Origin: an uncultured Christensenella sp.
GTDB taxonomy: Bacteria; Bacillota; Clostridia; Christensenellales; UBA3700
Length of the DNA: 35,116 nt
Direction: 5' to 3'
Assembly: GCA_910579785.1 (NCBI GenBank)
Contig: CAJTVJ010000019.1
Span: 1 to 35,116, forward strand
Part shown: positions 15,192-24,134 of the stretch, in pieces
Layout of the letters: each line of letters opens with the position of its first letter
How positions within the stretch are numbered: the first letter of the stretch is position 1
Position numbers and translations under genes: made by a program
Notes under the pieces: model-generated
What the model was told of the DNA's origin: nothing
Databases searched by the model: none
Seen by the model: the letters and a program-made list of their open reading frames with translations, nothing else

Positions 15192-17447
15192 ATGGTAGAA
15201 TTAAAGCAAGCAACGTATTATCTTGACGGCAAGTTTATGACTCTGGACGAGTTGAAAGCAAAGGGCATAGACGGCAGGGCGATAGAGCAGGCATATCAAG
15301 GCACTATGGCTTACGGCATATTGAAGAAGCACAACACGCTGGCGACAACGGGCAAGGGACAGCCTTTGAAGATAAAGTTTGACGCGATGGCGTCGCACGA
15401 CATCACTTACGTAGGTATTATTCAGACGGCAAAGGCGAGCGGACTCAAAGAGTTTCCTCTTCCCTACGTGCTGACCAACTGTCACAATTCGCTTTGCGCA
15501 GTAGGCGGAACGATAAACGAAGACGACCACGTATTCGGTTTGTCGGCGGCTAAGAAATACGGCGGAATATTCGTGCCTCCTCACCAGGCGGTAATACATA
15601 CTTATATGAGAGAATGTATGTCGGGTTGCGGCAAGATGATATTGGGATCAGATTCCCACACCAGATACGGCGCGCTGGGAACTATGGCGGTCGGAGAGGG
15701 CGGACCTGAGCTTGTCAAGCAGTTGTTGGGACGCACGTATGACATCAAATATCCCGACGTAGTGGCGATACATTTGACAGGCAAGCCCAGAAAAGGCGTA
15801 GGACCGCAAGACGTTGCGCTTGCAATCATAGGCGCGGTATTTAAAGGCGGTTTTGTCAAAAACAAGGTGATGGAGTTTGTCGGCGACGGCATCAAAAATC
15901 TTCCTATCGAATACCGTATAGGCATCGACGTCATGACGACTGAGACGACGTGTCTTTCGTCTATTTGGACGACGGACGACGAGGAAGTCAAAAATTACTA
16001 CGGAGTAAGAGGCAGACTTGACGAATATTCCGCTATCACTCCTCAAAAGCTTGCATATTACGACGGCGTAGTCGAGGTCGACTTGTCAAAGGTCGCTCCT
16101 AAGATAGCGCTTCCTTTCCACCCGTCTAACGTATACGATCTGCAAGACGTGATAGACAGCCCATACGATATACTTTCAGCTGTTGAAAAGGAATGCAACA
16201 AACTTCTCGGCAACAAGAATATAGATTTCAAGCTTACTGATAAGATAATCGACGGCAAAGTCAACGTAGAGCAAGGTATCATAGCAGGCTGCGCAGGCGG
16301 CACTTACGACAATATAATCGAAGCAGGCAGGATATTGAAAGACAGAGCTGTCGGCGACGGTAAGTTTACTTTGAGCGTATATCCGTCCTCGACGCCGGTA
16401 TATTACGACTTGTTGAGAAAGGGCGCGATAGCCGACCTTGTCAAGAGCGGAGCCAACGTCAAGAGCGCGTTCTGCGGGCCGTGTTTCGGCGCAGGCGACG
16501 TGCCGGCCAACAACGCGCTGTCTATAAGACACACGACTCGCAACTTTGAGTCGAGAGAGGGCAGCAAACCTGCCAACAACCAAATCGCGTCCGTCGCGCT
16601 TATGGACGCCCGTTCTATCGCTGCGACTGCGGCAAACGGCGGCGTGTTGACAAGCGCGCTTGGTATGGATTACGACAATACTATTCCTGCATTTGAATAT
16701 GACGAGACTATATATAAAAAGAGAGTATACAACGGCTGGGGCAAGGCAAATAAAGATGCTGAGCTTGAATACGGTCCTAATATCTGCGATTGGCCGGAGA
16801 TGATAGCTTTGACAGACAATATCGTTGTCAAACTTGCGGCTGTGATAAACGACCCTGTGACGACGACCGACGAATTGATACCGTCGGGAGAGACGTCAAG
16901 CTATCGTTCAAATCCAATGAAGCTTGCCGAATTTGCGCTGTCGAGAAAGCGTCCTGATTACGTGGGCAAGGCTAAGCAAATATTTGCAAGCGAGCTGTCG
17001 AGAAGAGAGCAGGGACTTGGCGGAGAGTATCTTGATGCCGTAACCAAAGCCGGAGTTAAGCTCAACGGCAGTGTGTCAGTCGGCAGCGGCGTATACGCGG
17101 TCAAGCCTGGCGACGGCAGCGCGAGAGAACAGGCTGCAAGCTGTCAGAGAGTGCTTGGCGGAATATGTAATATCGCAAAAGAGTATGCGACTAAGAGATA
17201 TCGTTCCAACCTTATAAATTGGGGTATGTTGCCGTTTATATCCGACGAAGAATTTAAAGACGACGACGTTATCGTGATATATGACGTCAAGAATACGATA
17301 GAGAACGGCGGAGATAAGTTTGCCGCAAAGATAGTGAGAGGCGGCAAAGTTATCGACACTGTGCTTGCTGTCGATCCGTTGACTGACGACGAGAGAGATA
17401 TAATCTCCAAGGGCTGTCTTATCAACTATTATAAGGCCAACAACTGA
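15192..17447 (+). CDS. Aconitase-family hydratase (YbhJ-like)
   Basis: A 751-residue member of the aconitase superfamily. The iron-sulfur ligands are present: Cys367 in AGCAGGTYDN and Cys428/Cys431 in CGPCFGAGDV. Also seen are LTNCHNSLCAVGGT, GSDSHTRYGALGTMAVGEGG (152-171) with the conserved Ser/His, and a C-terminal swivelling domain with a late Lys-rich and Asp-rich tail. Overall length and the unusual N-terminus fit the YbhJ branch rather than AcnA, AcnB or the isopropylmalate isomerase, so substrate is uncertain. No other TCA-cycle gene is nearby. A clear promoter with a palindromic operator precedes it, and it overlaps the folate gene by 1 nt. Weak Shine-Dalgarno TTTGGAG lies before the ATG. 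Confidence 0.82.
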   Translation: MVELKQATYYLDGKFMTLDELKAKGIDGRAIEQAYQGTMAYGILKKHNTLATTGKGQPLKIKFDAMASHDITYVGIIQTAKASGLKEFPLPYVLTNCHNSLCAVGGTINEDDHVFGLSAAKKYGGIFVPPHQAVIHTYMRECMSGCGKMILGSDSHTRYGALGTMAVGEGGPELVKQLLGRTYDIKYPDVVAIHLTGKPRKGVGPQDVALAIIGAVFKGGFVKNKVMEFVGDGIKNLPIEYRIGIDVMTTETTCLSSIWTTDDEEVKNYYGVRGRLDEYSAITPQKLAYYDGVVEVDLSKVAPKIALPFHPSNVYDLQDVIDSPYDILSAVEKECNKLLGNKNIDFKLTDKIIDGKVNVEQGIIAGCAGGTYDNIIEAGRILKDRAVGDGKFTLSVYPSSTPVYYDLLRKGAIADLVKSGANVKSAFCGPCFGAGDVPANNALSIRHTTRNFESREGSKPANNQIASVALMDARSIAATAANGGVLTSALGMDYDNTIPAFEYDETIYKKRVYNGWGKANKDAELEYGPNICDWPEMIALTDNIVVKLAAVINDPVTTTDELIPSGETSSYRSNPMKLAEFALSRKRPDYVGKAKQIFASELSRREQGLGGEYLDAVTKAGVKLNGSVSVGSGVYAVKPGDGSAREQAASCQRVLGGICNIAKEYATKRYRSNLINWGMLPFISDEEFKDDDVIVIYDVKNTIENGGDKFAAKIVRGGKVIDTVLAVDPLTDDERDIISKGCLINYYKANN

Positions 17448-17986
17448 TGGATAAAAAGTCGCAAAGACGGCATTTGAAGTTTGCGCTGGCGAATATATCG
17501 GATAAGTTGGAGCAAAGTGAAAGCATTGCCGAGTTTATCAAGTGTGCCGAGTTGCCCAAGGGAAGTATATGTATATACAACTCCATTGCAAGCGAGGTGG
17601 ACACCAAGGCTTTGATAGAGTATTTTTGCAACGTACGCGAGGTCTATCTGCCGGTAGTCGACGGCGAGGATATCGCGCTTGTCAATGTAGATAAAGATAC
17701 TAAGTATGTCGAGGGCGTCTGGGGTATATACGAGCCGATAGGCAAAAGACTTGCGCCGCAAGACGTCAGACCGAGCGTGACGGTGACGCCACTTTTGGGA
17801 GTCGACAGACGTCTCAACAGACTTGGCAAGGGCAAGGGATATTACGACAGATACTTTGCAAAGACAGACACTTTCAAAGTAGGGCTTGCGTTTAGAGAAC
17901 AGGTCGTGGAAAAGGTATATGCCGACGATTGGGATAAGCCTTTGGATATGTTGATAACGCCCGACGGAATAATTATACGGAGTTGA
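17447..17986 (+). CDS. 5-formyltetrahydrofolate cyclo-ligase
   Basis: ATP-dependent enzyme of 179 residues that converts 5-formyl-THF to 5,10-methenyl-THF, recycling folate. The family signature RLGKGKGYYDRYF is at about 125-137, preceded by VTPLLGVDRRLN; the N-terminal region SICIYNSIASEVDT matches the substrate-side motif. The ATG shares one base with the stop of the upstream hydratase gene (TGATG), so translation is coupled. Length is slightly short of the usual 185-200 residues, with a compact N-terminus. Confidence 0.92.
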   Translation: MDKKSQRRHLKFALANISDKLEQSESIAEFIKCAELPKGSICIYNSIASEVDTKALIEYFCNVREVYLPVVDGEDIALVNVDKDTKYVEGVWGIYEPIGKRLAPQDVRPSVTVTPLLGVDRRLNRLGKGKGYYDRYFAKTDTFKVGLAFREQVVEKVYADDWDKPLDMLITPDGIIIRS

Positions 17987-17988
17987 AT

Positions 17989-18984
17989 ATGAGGGTAATA
18001 AGCGGAAAATATCGCGGAAAGAAACTTGAATCTCCCCTGGGCAGCGACGTGCGTCCCACAGGCGACAAGGTCAAAGAGAGCATATTCAACGTCATACAGT
18101 TTGACGTCGCAGGCAGCAGTTTTCTCGACTTGTTTTGCGGCAGCGGAGCTATGGGCATAGAGGCGATAAGCAGAGGAGCGGAAAGAGTATGTTTTTGCGA
18201 CGCAAGCAAGACGTCTACGGCTCTTACTCAGCGAAATCTCAAAGGCATAGACGGCGATCACAAAGTGCTGTGCAGGGATTTTAGAGACGCGCTGTATTGC
18301 ATAGGCGGCAAGTGGGATTTTATTTTTGTCGATCCGCCTTACAAGTCTGATTATATTGGAGATATATGTTCGATAATATTGGATAAAGACATGCTTGCAG
18401 AGGGCGGATATATCATATACGAGCACTCGGGCGACTATACGTTGCCAAGCGGGCTGTACGTTGCCAAGCGAAAGGAATTCGGCATAGTCACCGTCGATTT
18501 CATAGCGGTATCGCGTGGCAAGACTGCGCTTGCCGGCAGTTACGACCCTATCACAAAGGGGCATCTGGACGTGCTGGACAAGGCATTGGAGAGTTTTGAC
18601 GAGGCGGTCGTGCTGATCGCGCGCAATCCCGACAAAGATTATATGTTTTCTTTGGAAGAGAGAGTTGCCTTTGCAAGACTTGCCGTCAAAGATTATCTCA
18701 ACGTCAATGTGGACGTTTGCGACGGCTACGTGTACGAATATTGTAAGAATAACGGCATAACGACCATATTTAGGGGATATAGGAATGCGCAGGATTTGGC
18801 GTATGAAATGGATATGGCGGAATTTAATAGCAAATACGGATTGAATACGCAGTTTGTAGAAGGCGTAAGAGAAATCTCATCGTCGCTGATAAGAGAAAAA
18901 CTCAAAGATGGCGAGGATATAAAAAAATATTTGCCTGTCGATGTCGCAAGGGCAGTGACCAAGGCGTATAAGGAGAGACTATGA
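17989..18984 (+). CDS. rsmD-coaD: Fused RsmD (16S rRNA m2G966 methyltransferase) and CoaD (phosphopantetheine adenylyltransferase)
   Basis: One frame of 331 residues holds two complete enzymes. Residues 1-177 are RsmD: start MRVISGKYRGKKL, VRPTGDKVKES, SAM-binding LDLFCGSGAMGIEA and catalytic DPPY (115-118). Residues about 178-331 are CoaD of coenzyme A synthesis: ALAGSYDPITKGHLDVL with the TxGH motif (189-192), FRGYRNAQDLAYEMDMAEFN and ISSSLIREKL. The domains abut with no linker and CoaD has lost its own start codon, as there is no ATG, GTG or TTG in frame at the junction. ATG 17989 is chosen over TTG 17983 because GGAG sits 6 nt before it. The two genes are commonly neighbours in Firmicutes, which makes a fusion easy to derive. 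The next gene overlaps by 4 nt. Confidence 0.93.
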   Translation: MRVISGKYRGKKLESPLGSDVRPTGDKVKESIFNVIQFDVAGSSFLDLFCGSGAMGIEAISRGAERVCFCDASKTSTALTQRNLKGIDGDHKVLCRDFRDALYCIGGKWDFIFVDPPYKSDYIGDICSIILDKDMLAEGGYIIYEHSGDYTLPSGLYVAKRKEFGIVTVDFIAVSRGKTALAGSYDPITKGHLDVLDKALESFDEAVVLIARNPDKDYMFSLEERVAFARLAVKDYLNVNVDVCDGYVYEYCKNNGITTIFRGYRNAQDLAYEMDMAEFNSKYGLNTQFVEGVREISSSLIREKLKDGEDIKKYLPVDVARAVTKAYKERL

Positions 18985-19463
18985 ATACTATGACGATAAG
19001 CAGGCTTTTAGACAGGCTTGAAGAGACGCTCAACAGCGGAAAAAAACAGATGTTTTCCAATATGCGTTTGATAGACGCCAACACTTGTTTTGCTATCATT
19101 CAACAGATGAGGACTCAACTGCCCAACGAACTTGCAGAGGCGGCGTTGGTGCTTAGAGACTGTGATAATATCAAGGGCGAAGCCGAGAAAGAAGCGGAGA
19201 TGATCATTGCCGAGGCAGAGCAGGAAGCTCAGAGGCTTATCGACGAAAGCGAGATAATGAGACAGGCGCAAGCCAAGGCGAGCGAGCTTCTCAACAATGC
19301 CGGAGTATACGCCGACAATCTTGTAGAGCAAAGTTACGAGCAGGTGAGCAGTCTGTATCTTGACGTTGAGAATTCTATGAGAGATATGCTCAACAAGGTA
19401 TATGCAAAGCGCACTAGTCTTTATGCCAGCGACGGCTCAGACGGCGAGGGCGGCAACAACTGA
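18981..19463 (+). CDS. Coiled-coil protein, V-ATPase subunit E/ATP synthase b-like
   Basis: A 160-residue, strongly helical and charged protein. The N-terminal helix (about 1-50) begins ISRLLDRLEETLNSGKKQMF; a long Glu/Ala-rich coiled coil (about 68-105, KGEAEKEAEMIIAEAEQEAQ) follows, then a helical end and an acidic glycine-rich tail. Proteins of this type sit next to coaD and ylbJ in many Clostridia and are usually annotated as ATPases only because of the coiled coil. No membrane segment is seen. The start overlaps the rsmD-coaD stop in an ATGA. Function is not known. Confidence 0.7.
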   Translation: MNTMTISRLLDRLEETLNSGKKQMFSNMRLIDANTCFAIIQQMRTQLPNELAEAALVLRDCDNIKGEAEKEAEMIIAEAEQEAQRLIDESEIMRQAQAKASELLNNAGVYADNLVEQSYEQVSSLYLDVENSMRDMLNKVYAKRTSLYASDGSDGEGGNN

Positions 19464-20453
19464 TCAATAAAATATTTCGACTATCCCCAGCGACAGCAAA
19501 AAGGTCAATATCGCTTGGGTGAGTTTGACAAGGAAATAAAAGGACGTCTTTATCTTGCAGTTTTTCAAAAAGGTGAGAGATTGGAAGGTGATGGACAGAC
19601 CTCCGAATGAGAGTAATCCTGCGATAAAAGGCAGGATTATTTTTATATCTACGCCGCTTTGAGCAAAGGCTTGACAGCCTCTTGTGATCTCAATGAGCGA
19701 CATCACGCTTGCTTTTGCAACTTCTTGCGGTACGTTGAAAAGCGCAAGAGGTTTTGCCAGCAAAAAGCTAAGCCCGTCTATTATCTTAAAGTCGTCCGCT
19801 ATATCGATTATCATACTGAATATTGCGATATATCCGCCCACCACTAGTACGGAAAGTATCGAAGAAGTGATAGATTTTCCAAGCAGTTCTTCATCCTGCG
19901 CCGTTATTGGCGGAGGCAGCGCTTTTTCCTCCATCTTGCGTCCGCGATACAAAAGCCCGTTGACAAGCGCGCCCAACGCGTGGCATAAAAACAATACGTA
20001 TCCTGCCTTGGGCGACGAGAGCATAAGAGTGCCTACGGTGCCGACGACGAAGAGCGGACCTGAGGTGGAGGTAAAAGAGCATACCTTTTTGCAGTTTTCT
20101 ATTGAGAAATTGCCGTTTTCATAAAAGTCGTCAATGAGTTTTGCACCCACAGGATATCCCGACAATAAGCTCATGACAAGTATATATCCGCTTTGCGACG
20201 GCGCATTGTAAAGTCGGGATATCGGCTTTTTAAGCAGCTTGCCCATTGCGTTGGCTCCGCCAAGTCCCGTCAGAAGTTTTGTAAAGAAGAAAAACGGAAA
20301 GAGCGCGGGCGCAACGTTCTTTGCAAAGAGCAGCATGCCGTTGAATATGCTTTGAATATACCGTTCTGGATTTATCACCAGACAGCAGATAAAAAAGCAT
20401 ATCAGTATTGACAAAGGCAGGGTTTGTCTTGCTCTTTTCGACAGCGTAAACAT
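19464..20453 (-). CDS. ylbJ: YlbJ-type sporulation integral membrane protein
   Basis: Polytopic membrane protein of 329 residues with about eight hydrophobic helices. Typical family segments are FAKNVAPALFPFFFFTKLL (about 43-61), SLLSGYPVGAKLIDDFY, CSFTSTSGPLFVVGTVG and the nucleoside-recognition (Gate) repeats later on. In Bacillus, YlbJ is expressed in the mother cell and needed for cortex formation and heat resistance, so its presence suggests a spore-forming ancestry. It is the second gene after tmcAL on the minus strand, 48 bp downstream. Its stop codon abuts that of the convergent coiled-coil gene with no spacer. No clear Shine-Dalgarno. Confidence 0.88.
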   Translation of the reverse strand: MFTLSKRARQTLPLSILICFFICCLVINPERYIQSIFNGMLLFAKNVAPALFPFFFFTKLLTGLGGANAMGKLLKKPISRLYNAPSQSGYILVMSLLSGYPVGAKLIDDFYENGNFSIENCKKVCSFTSTSGPLFVVGTVGTLMLSSPKAGYVLFLCHALGALVNGLLYRGRKMEEKALPPPITAQDEELLGKSITSSILSVLVVGGYIAIFSMIIDIADDFKIIDGLSFLLAKPLALFNVPQEVAKASVMSLIEITRGCQAFAQSGVDIKIILPFIAGLLSFGGLSITFQSLTFLKNCKIKTSFYFLVKLTQAILTFLLSLGIVEIFY

Positions 20454-20501
20454 ACAAAAATATATGCCTTGCGCCTTAGATTTAGACCAAGTCTTATCGT
20501 C

Positions 20502-21641
20502 TCAGTCTTTTACTATTTGCATATGGTTAGAAAAATTGCAGAGAAGGCAGGAATACAGCAAGTCGGCTGTGTGAATAAGGCTGTCATTGGGTATGTGTCC
20601 GCTCTTGGTCGCGACGTCGCAGTTAAATGCGGAGAGCAGGTCTTTGCTTCTTTCAGCCACAGCCAGCACGTTGACGAAGTTGATATTTTCTTGCGCTAAA
20701 TCGTTTGCGCTATATTCGTTGGACAGCAGTACGTTGGTCAACGTCCTCAACAGATATGCGTCGGTATATCGCTTGGTAGTGAGTTTGCTCCAAAACCCTT
20801 GCCAGCAGTCGCATTCGTCAAGAAGGGAAGATATGCGATTTTCTACGCCTTCTTTGACGCCGTGTATCATTGTCATATCTATATTTGGCGCGCAGTATTT
20901 CAAAAGCATGAATATCCTGTCCTTTACGTCAAGGTGCTTTTGCATATCGCTGCGGGAGAGCGCGTCGTATACGCATGCAGGCACGCTTTGTCTTACGTCG
21001 TTCAACTTTCCCTTCTCGCACGCCTCTCTCACCGCGCTTGCAGAGCACAATTCGGTTGCCTTCTTGTCGTGATAGCCTCCGCCAATTCTTTTCACCGTAT
21101 GGGGCAAGACTTTTGAGTTGAGTTCATTCAAAGCTTTGATATATTCTATCGCCAAAATATTGTTGGGAGAGCATACGCAGTCTGCAAATTGCGGAGAGAC
21201 TTTTCCTATCGCGTCGCCATAGCTCTTTGCATATCCGTTGCCGAGGTCAAGCGAGGTTTTGAGCGCGCTCTTAAAATTTGAGTCTTCTTGAATGTCCGCG
21301 ATCTCTTGCAACGCCTTTATATCGCCAAGTTCGCTGCCGAATGAAAGTATGACGTCTCCTTTTATAAGGTTTGCGATTTTCACGCCGCCCAATGCAAAAT
21401 ATTTTGCCGTGGTCAGTACGTATTGCGGCGGCAGTTCAACTACCATATCGACGCCGTTTTTGACCGCCCACGTCGCTCTTGTATATTTGTCAGATACAGC
21501 GCATTCTCCGCGCTGGGTGAAGTTGCCGCTCATAACGCATACGACTCTTTCCGCGCCCGTATCGGTTTTTGCGCGGGATAAGTGATATATGTGTCCGTTT
21601 TGCAACGGATTGTATTCGCAGATCACGACGGCAATTTTCAT
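20502..21641 (-). CDS. tmcAL: tRNA(Met) cytidine acetate ligase TmcAL (YlbM family)
   Basis: A 379-residue enzyme that activates acetate with ATP to make N4-acetylcytidine at the wobble base of elongator tRNA(Met). Family marks are the opening ICEYNPLQNGHIYHL, VMSGNFTQRGECAVSDKYTRA, GVDMVVELPPQYVLTTAKYF, CSPNNILAIEYIKAL and the SASAVREA region. The position that is usually His in the NxHNGH-type nucleotide-binding motif reads Gln here (CAA codon). AAGGAG lies 5 nt before the ATG. It is divergent from pta, and the pairing with acetate-forming genes is suggestive because acetate is its substrate. Confidence 0.92.
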   Translation of the reverse strand: MKIAVVICEYNPLQNGHIYHLSRAKTDTGAERVVCVMSGNFTQRGECAVSDKYTRATWAVKNGVDMVVELPPQYVLTTAKYFALGGVKIANLIKGDVILSFGSELGDIKALQEIADIQEDSNFKSALKTSLDLGNGYAKSYGDAIGKVSPQFADCVCSPNNILAIEYIKALNELNSKVLPHTVKRIGGGYHDKKATELCSASAVREACEKGKLNDVRQSVPACVYDALSRSDMQKHLDVKDRIFMLLKYCAPNIDMTMIHGVKEGVENRISSLLDECDCWQGFWSKLTTKRYTDAYLLRTLTNVLLSNEYSANDLAQENINFVNVLAVAERSKDLLSAFNCDVATKSGHIPNDSLIHTADLLYSCLLCNFSNHMQIVKD

Positions 21642-21658
21642 TTTTGCTCCTTAAACTC

Positions 21659-21687
21659 TTTACAATACTTTTTATTAAGAGTATACT
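21659..21687 (+). promoter_or_regulatory. Promoter of pta
   Basis: TTTACA (21659-21664) and TATACT (21682-21687) are 17 nt apart, in the gap between the divergent tmcAL and pta genes. The leader to the pta start would be about 70 nt. No strong -35/-10 pair was found for tmcAL on the other strand. Confidence 0.55.
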
Positions 21688-21763
21688 TTAATAAATCAAT
21701 AAAACTTATGATTTGATTATATAACAGATAAAGTGAAAAATAAAGTGTTTTGGAGGATGAATG

Positions 21764-22759
21764 ATGAGTAAAATTATCGACAGCATTATCGAAAAGGCAA
21801 AGAAACTCAGCAAGACCATAGTTTTGGCGGAGGGCGAAGAGCCGCGTACGGTAGAGGCGGCGCAGACGATAGTACGTAATAAGATCGCCAACGTAATTCT
21901 TCTTGCTGACGAAGCTAAGCTCAAAAGTATGTATCCCTATGCGGATTTTTCCGGAATAAAGATAGTCGACCCGCTCACGGCGGACGTCACGGATTATGCC
22001 GACACTCTGTATGAACTCAGAAAGGCAAAGGGTATGACGAGAGAAGTCGCCGAGCAGGAGATAAGGAAGTATCTCAACTTCGGCGCTATGATGATAAAGA
22101 AAGGCGACGCAGACGGTATGGTCGCAGGCGCGATAAACTCGACGGGCAACGTGTTGAGGTCGGGACTTACCATCGTCAAGACCAAGCCGGGTATAAAGAC
22201 GGTATCGAGTTGTTTCTTGATGGCTTTTGAGGGTACGCCGTATAAGGCTCAGGATATTATGGTATTCGGCGATTGCGCGGTCAACATAGACCCGACGGCA
22301 GAGCAGCTTTCCGACATAGCTATATCATCGACTGCTACGGCGAGAGAGCTTGCAGGTATCGCAGAGCCGAAGGTGGCAATGCTTTCTTTCTCCACAAAGG
22401 GCAGCGCAAAGCACGCCTTTGTCGATAAGGTCGTGGAGGCTACCAAGCTTGTAAGAGAAAAAGCTCCCGATATAGAGGTCGACGGCGAATTGCAGGTCGA
22501 CGCGGCTATCGTGCCTTCGGTGGGCAGATTGAAGGCTCCCGGCAGCGAAGTCGCAGGCAAAGCCAACGTGTTTATCTTCCCGGACCTTCAATCGGGCAAT
22601 ATAGGCTACAAGCTTACTCAGAGATTCAGCGGCGCGACTGCGATAGGGCCTATATGTCAGGGCTTTGCAAAACCTATCAACGATCTATCGAGAGGTTGCA
22701 CCAGCGACGATATAGTCGCAGTTGTGGCTATCACCGCAGTCCAAGCAGGACAGGAGTGA
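21764..22759 (+). CDS. pta: Phosphate acetyltransferase
   Basis: Short-form Pta of 331 residues that interconverts acetyl-CoA and acetyl phosphate, the first step of acetate formation. Seen are IVLAEGEEPRTVEAA, MVAGAINSTGNVLRSGL, GDCAVNIDPTAEQLSDIA, MLSFSTKGSAKH, ELQVDAAIVPSVGRLKAPGS and NVFIFPDLQSGNIGYKL, all typical. Two ATG codons are adjacent (21761 and 21764); the second is chosen because it is 7 nt from GGAGG. It is followed after 72 bp by ackA, the usual pairing, giving ATP by substrate-level phosphorylation. Confidence 0.97.
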   Translation: MSKIIDSIIEKAKKLSKTIVLAEGEEPRTVEAAQTIVRNKIANVILLADEAKLKSMYPYADFSGIKIVDPLTADVTDYADTLYELRKAKGMTREVAEQEIRKYLNFGAMMIKKGDADGMVAGAINSTGNVLRSGLTIVKTKPGIKTVSSCFLMAFEGTPYKAQDIMVFGDCAVNIDPTAEQLSDIAISSTATARELAGIAEPKVAMLSFSTKGSAKHAFVDKVVEATKLVREKAPDIEVDGELQVDAAIVPSVGRLKAPGSEVAGKANVFIFPDLQSGNIGYKLTQRFSGATAIGPICQGFAKPINDLSRGCTSDDIVAVVAITAVQAGQE

Positions 22760-22831
22760 GATAGGGAAGAAGTAATAGTGAATAGCGAAAAGGGAAAACG
22801 AATATAGAATAAGGGAAATAAGGAGAGAAAT

Positions 22832-24034
22832 ATGAAAATTTTGGTTGTCAATGCAGGAAGTTCTTCATTGAAATATCAACTCATAGAGATGACAAAAGAA
22901 GAGGTCATCTGCAAAGGCACTGTCGAGTGCATAGGAATAGAAGGTTCCAAGAATACCCACAAGGTAGACGGCAAAGCATACGTAGTCGAAAGACCGCTTG
23001 CCGACCATACTGACGCGTTCAATCTCGTAATGGAATGCCTTACTGATGCGCAATACGGCAGCATATCTTCGCCCGGCGAGATATCGGCGATAGGTCACAG
23101 GGTAGTGCATTCTGGCGAGGAGTTCACTCAATCGTCCTACGTCGACAAAGACGCTCTCAAAAAGCTTGAAGAGATAGCGCACCTTGCGCCGTTGCACAAT
23201 CCTGCAAGTCTTGCGTGTCTCAAATCCTGTATGTCGATAGTCGACTGCCCCAACGTGGTAGTATTCGACACGGCTTTCCACAGCACTATGCCCGATAAGG
23301 CAAAGATGTACGCGATACCTTATGAGGATTATCAGGCTACAAAGATAAGGAAGTACGGCTTCCACGGCACGTCGCACAAGTTTGTATCGCAAGAGGCGAT
23401 AAAGTATCTGCAATCGCAGGGCGCGCCTTGCGGCAAGATAGTCACCTGCCATCTCGGCAACGGCTCGTCTATTACAGCGGTCAAGGACGGCAAGTGCGTA
23501 GACACCTCGATGGGCATGACTCCTCTCGAAGGTCTGATAATGGGCACCAGATGCGGCAATATAGACGCGGCTGCGGTGATTATGCTGGCGCAGGCGAAGG
23601 GTATGTCGCTTGACGATATGAGCGGATATCTCAACAAGAAGAGCGGCTTTTTGGGCGTAAGCGGCGTAAGTTCGGATTTCAGAAAGCTTTGCGAGGCTGT
23701 CGACAACAACAATCAGAGGGCTAAGCTCGCCTATGATATGTTTGCATATCAGATAAGAAAGCTCATCGGCTCTTATGCCGTGGCTATGGGCGGACTTGAC
23801 GCTGTTGTATTCACAGGCGGCATAGGCGAAAACGGCGCGCGCATTCGCAGATCAGTGTGCGAAGACATGGAATTTTTGGGCATCAAAGTTGACGATAAGC
23901 TCAACGAGGGCACGCCCGGCGGAAGCTTTGGCGACGTAAGCGCAAAGAATTCAAAAGTCAGAATACTCGTCATACCGACCAACGAAGAACTCGTTATTGC
24001 AAGAGAAACCAAAGAGATAGTAGAAAAACTATAA
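22832..24034 (+). CDS. ackA: Acetate kinase
   Basis: A 400-residue ASKHA-fold kinase converting acetyl phosphate and ADP to acetate and ATP. Diagnostic motifs are VNAGSSSLKYQL at the N-terminus, GHRVVHSGE, VVFDTAFHSTMPD with the catalytic Asp, YGFHGTSHK with His near 178, CHLGNGSSITAVKDGK, MGMTPLEGLIMGTRCG and FTGGIGENGARIR. The length is standard. AAGGAG sits 7 nt before the ATG. Probably co-transcribed with pta; no terminator lies between the two genes, and none was seen after ackA before the rpmF promoter. Confidence 0.98.
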   Translation: MKILVVNAGSSSLKYQLIEMTKEEVICKGTVECIGIEGSKNTHKVDGKAYVVERPLADHTDAFNLVMECLTDAQYGSISSPGEISAIGHRVVHSGEEFTQSSYVDKDALKKLEEIAHLAPLHNPASLACLKSCMSIVDCPNVVVFDTAFHSTMPDKAKMYAIPYEDYQATKIRKYGFHGTSHKFVSQEAIKYLQSQGAPCGKIVTCHLGNGSSITAVKDGKCVDTSMGMTPLEGLIMGTRCGNIDAAAVIMLAQAKGMSLDDMSGYLNKKSGFLGVSGVSSDFRKLCEAVDNNNQRAKLAYDMFAYQIRKLIGSYAVAMGGLDAVVFTGGIGENGARIRRSVCEDMEFLGIKVDDKLNEGTPGGSFGDVSAKNSKVRILVIPTNEELVIARETKEIVEKL

Positions 24035-24062
24035 ATAAAATGTCAAAACTTTTGCATTTCGT

Positions 24063-24091
24063 TTGACAAAGGCAAAAAAATCAACTATAAT
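24063..24091 (+). promoter_or_regulatory. Consensus sigma-A promoter of rpmF
   Basis: A perfect TTGACA (24063-24068) and a perfect TATAAT (24086-24091) are separated by 17 nt, as expected for a strongly expressed ribosomal protein gene. The leader to the ATG at 24135 is about 37 nt. Confidence 0.88.
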
Positions 24092-24134
24092 GCAATAGCA
24101 ATAAATTTTACAGTATATAATGGAGGTGTTGGCA

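Noticed and set aside
17842..18564. Minus-strand frame of 240 codons opposite the folate and rsmD genes
   Set aside because: It is a shadow of two genes with full family signatures on the plus strand.
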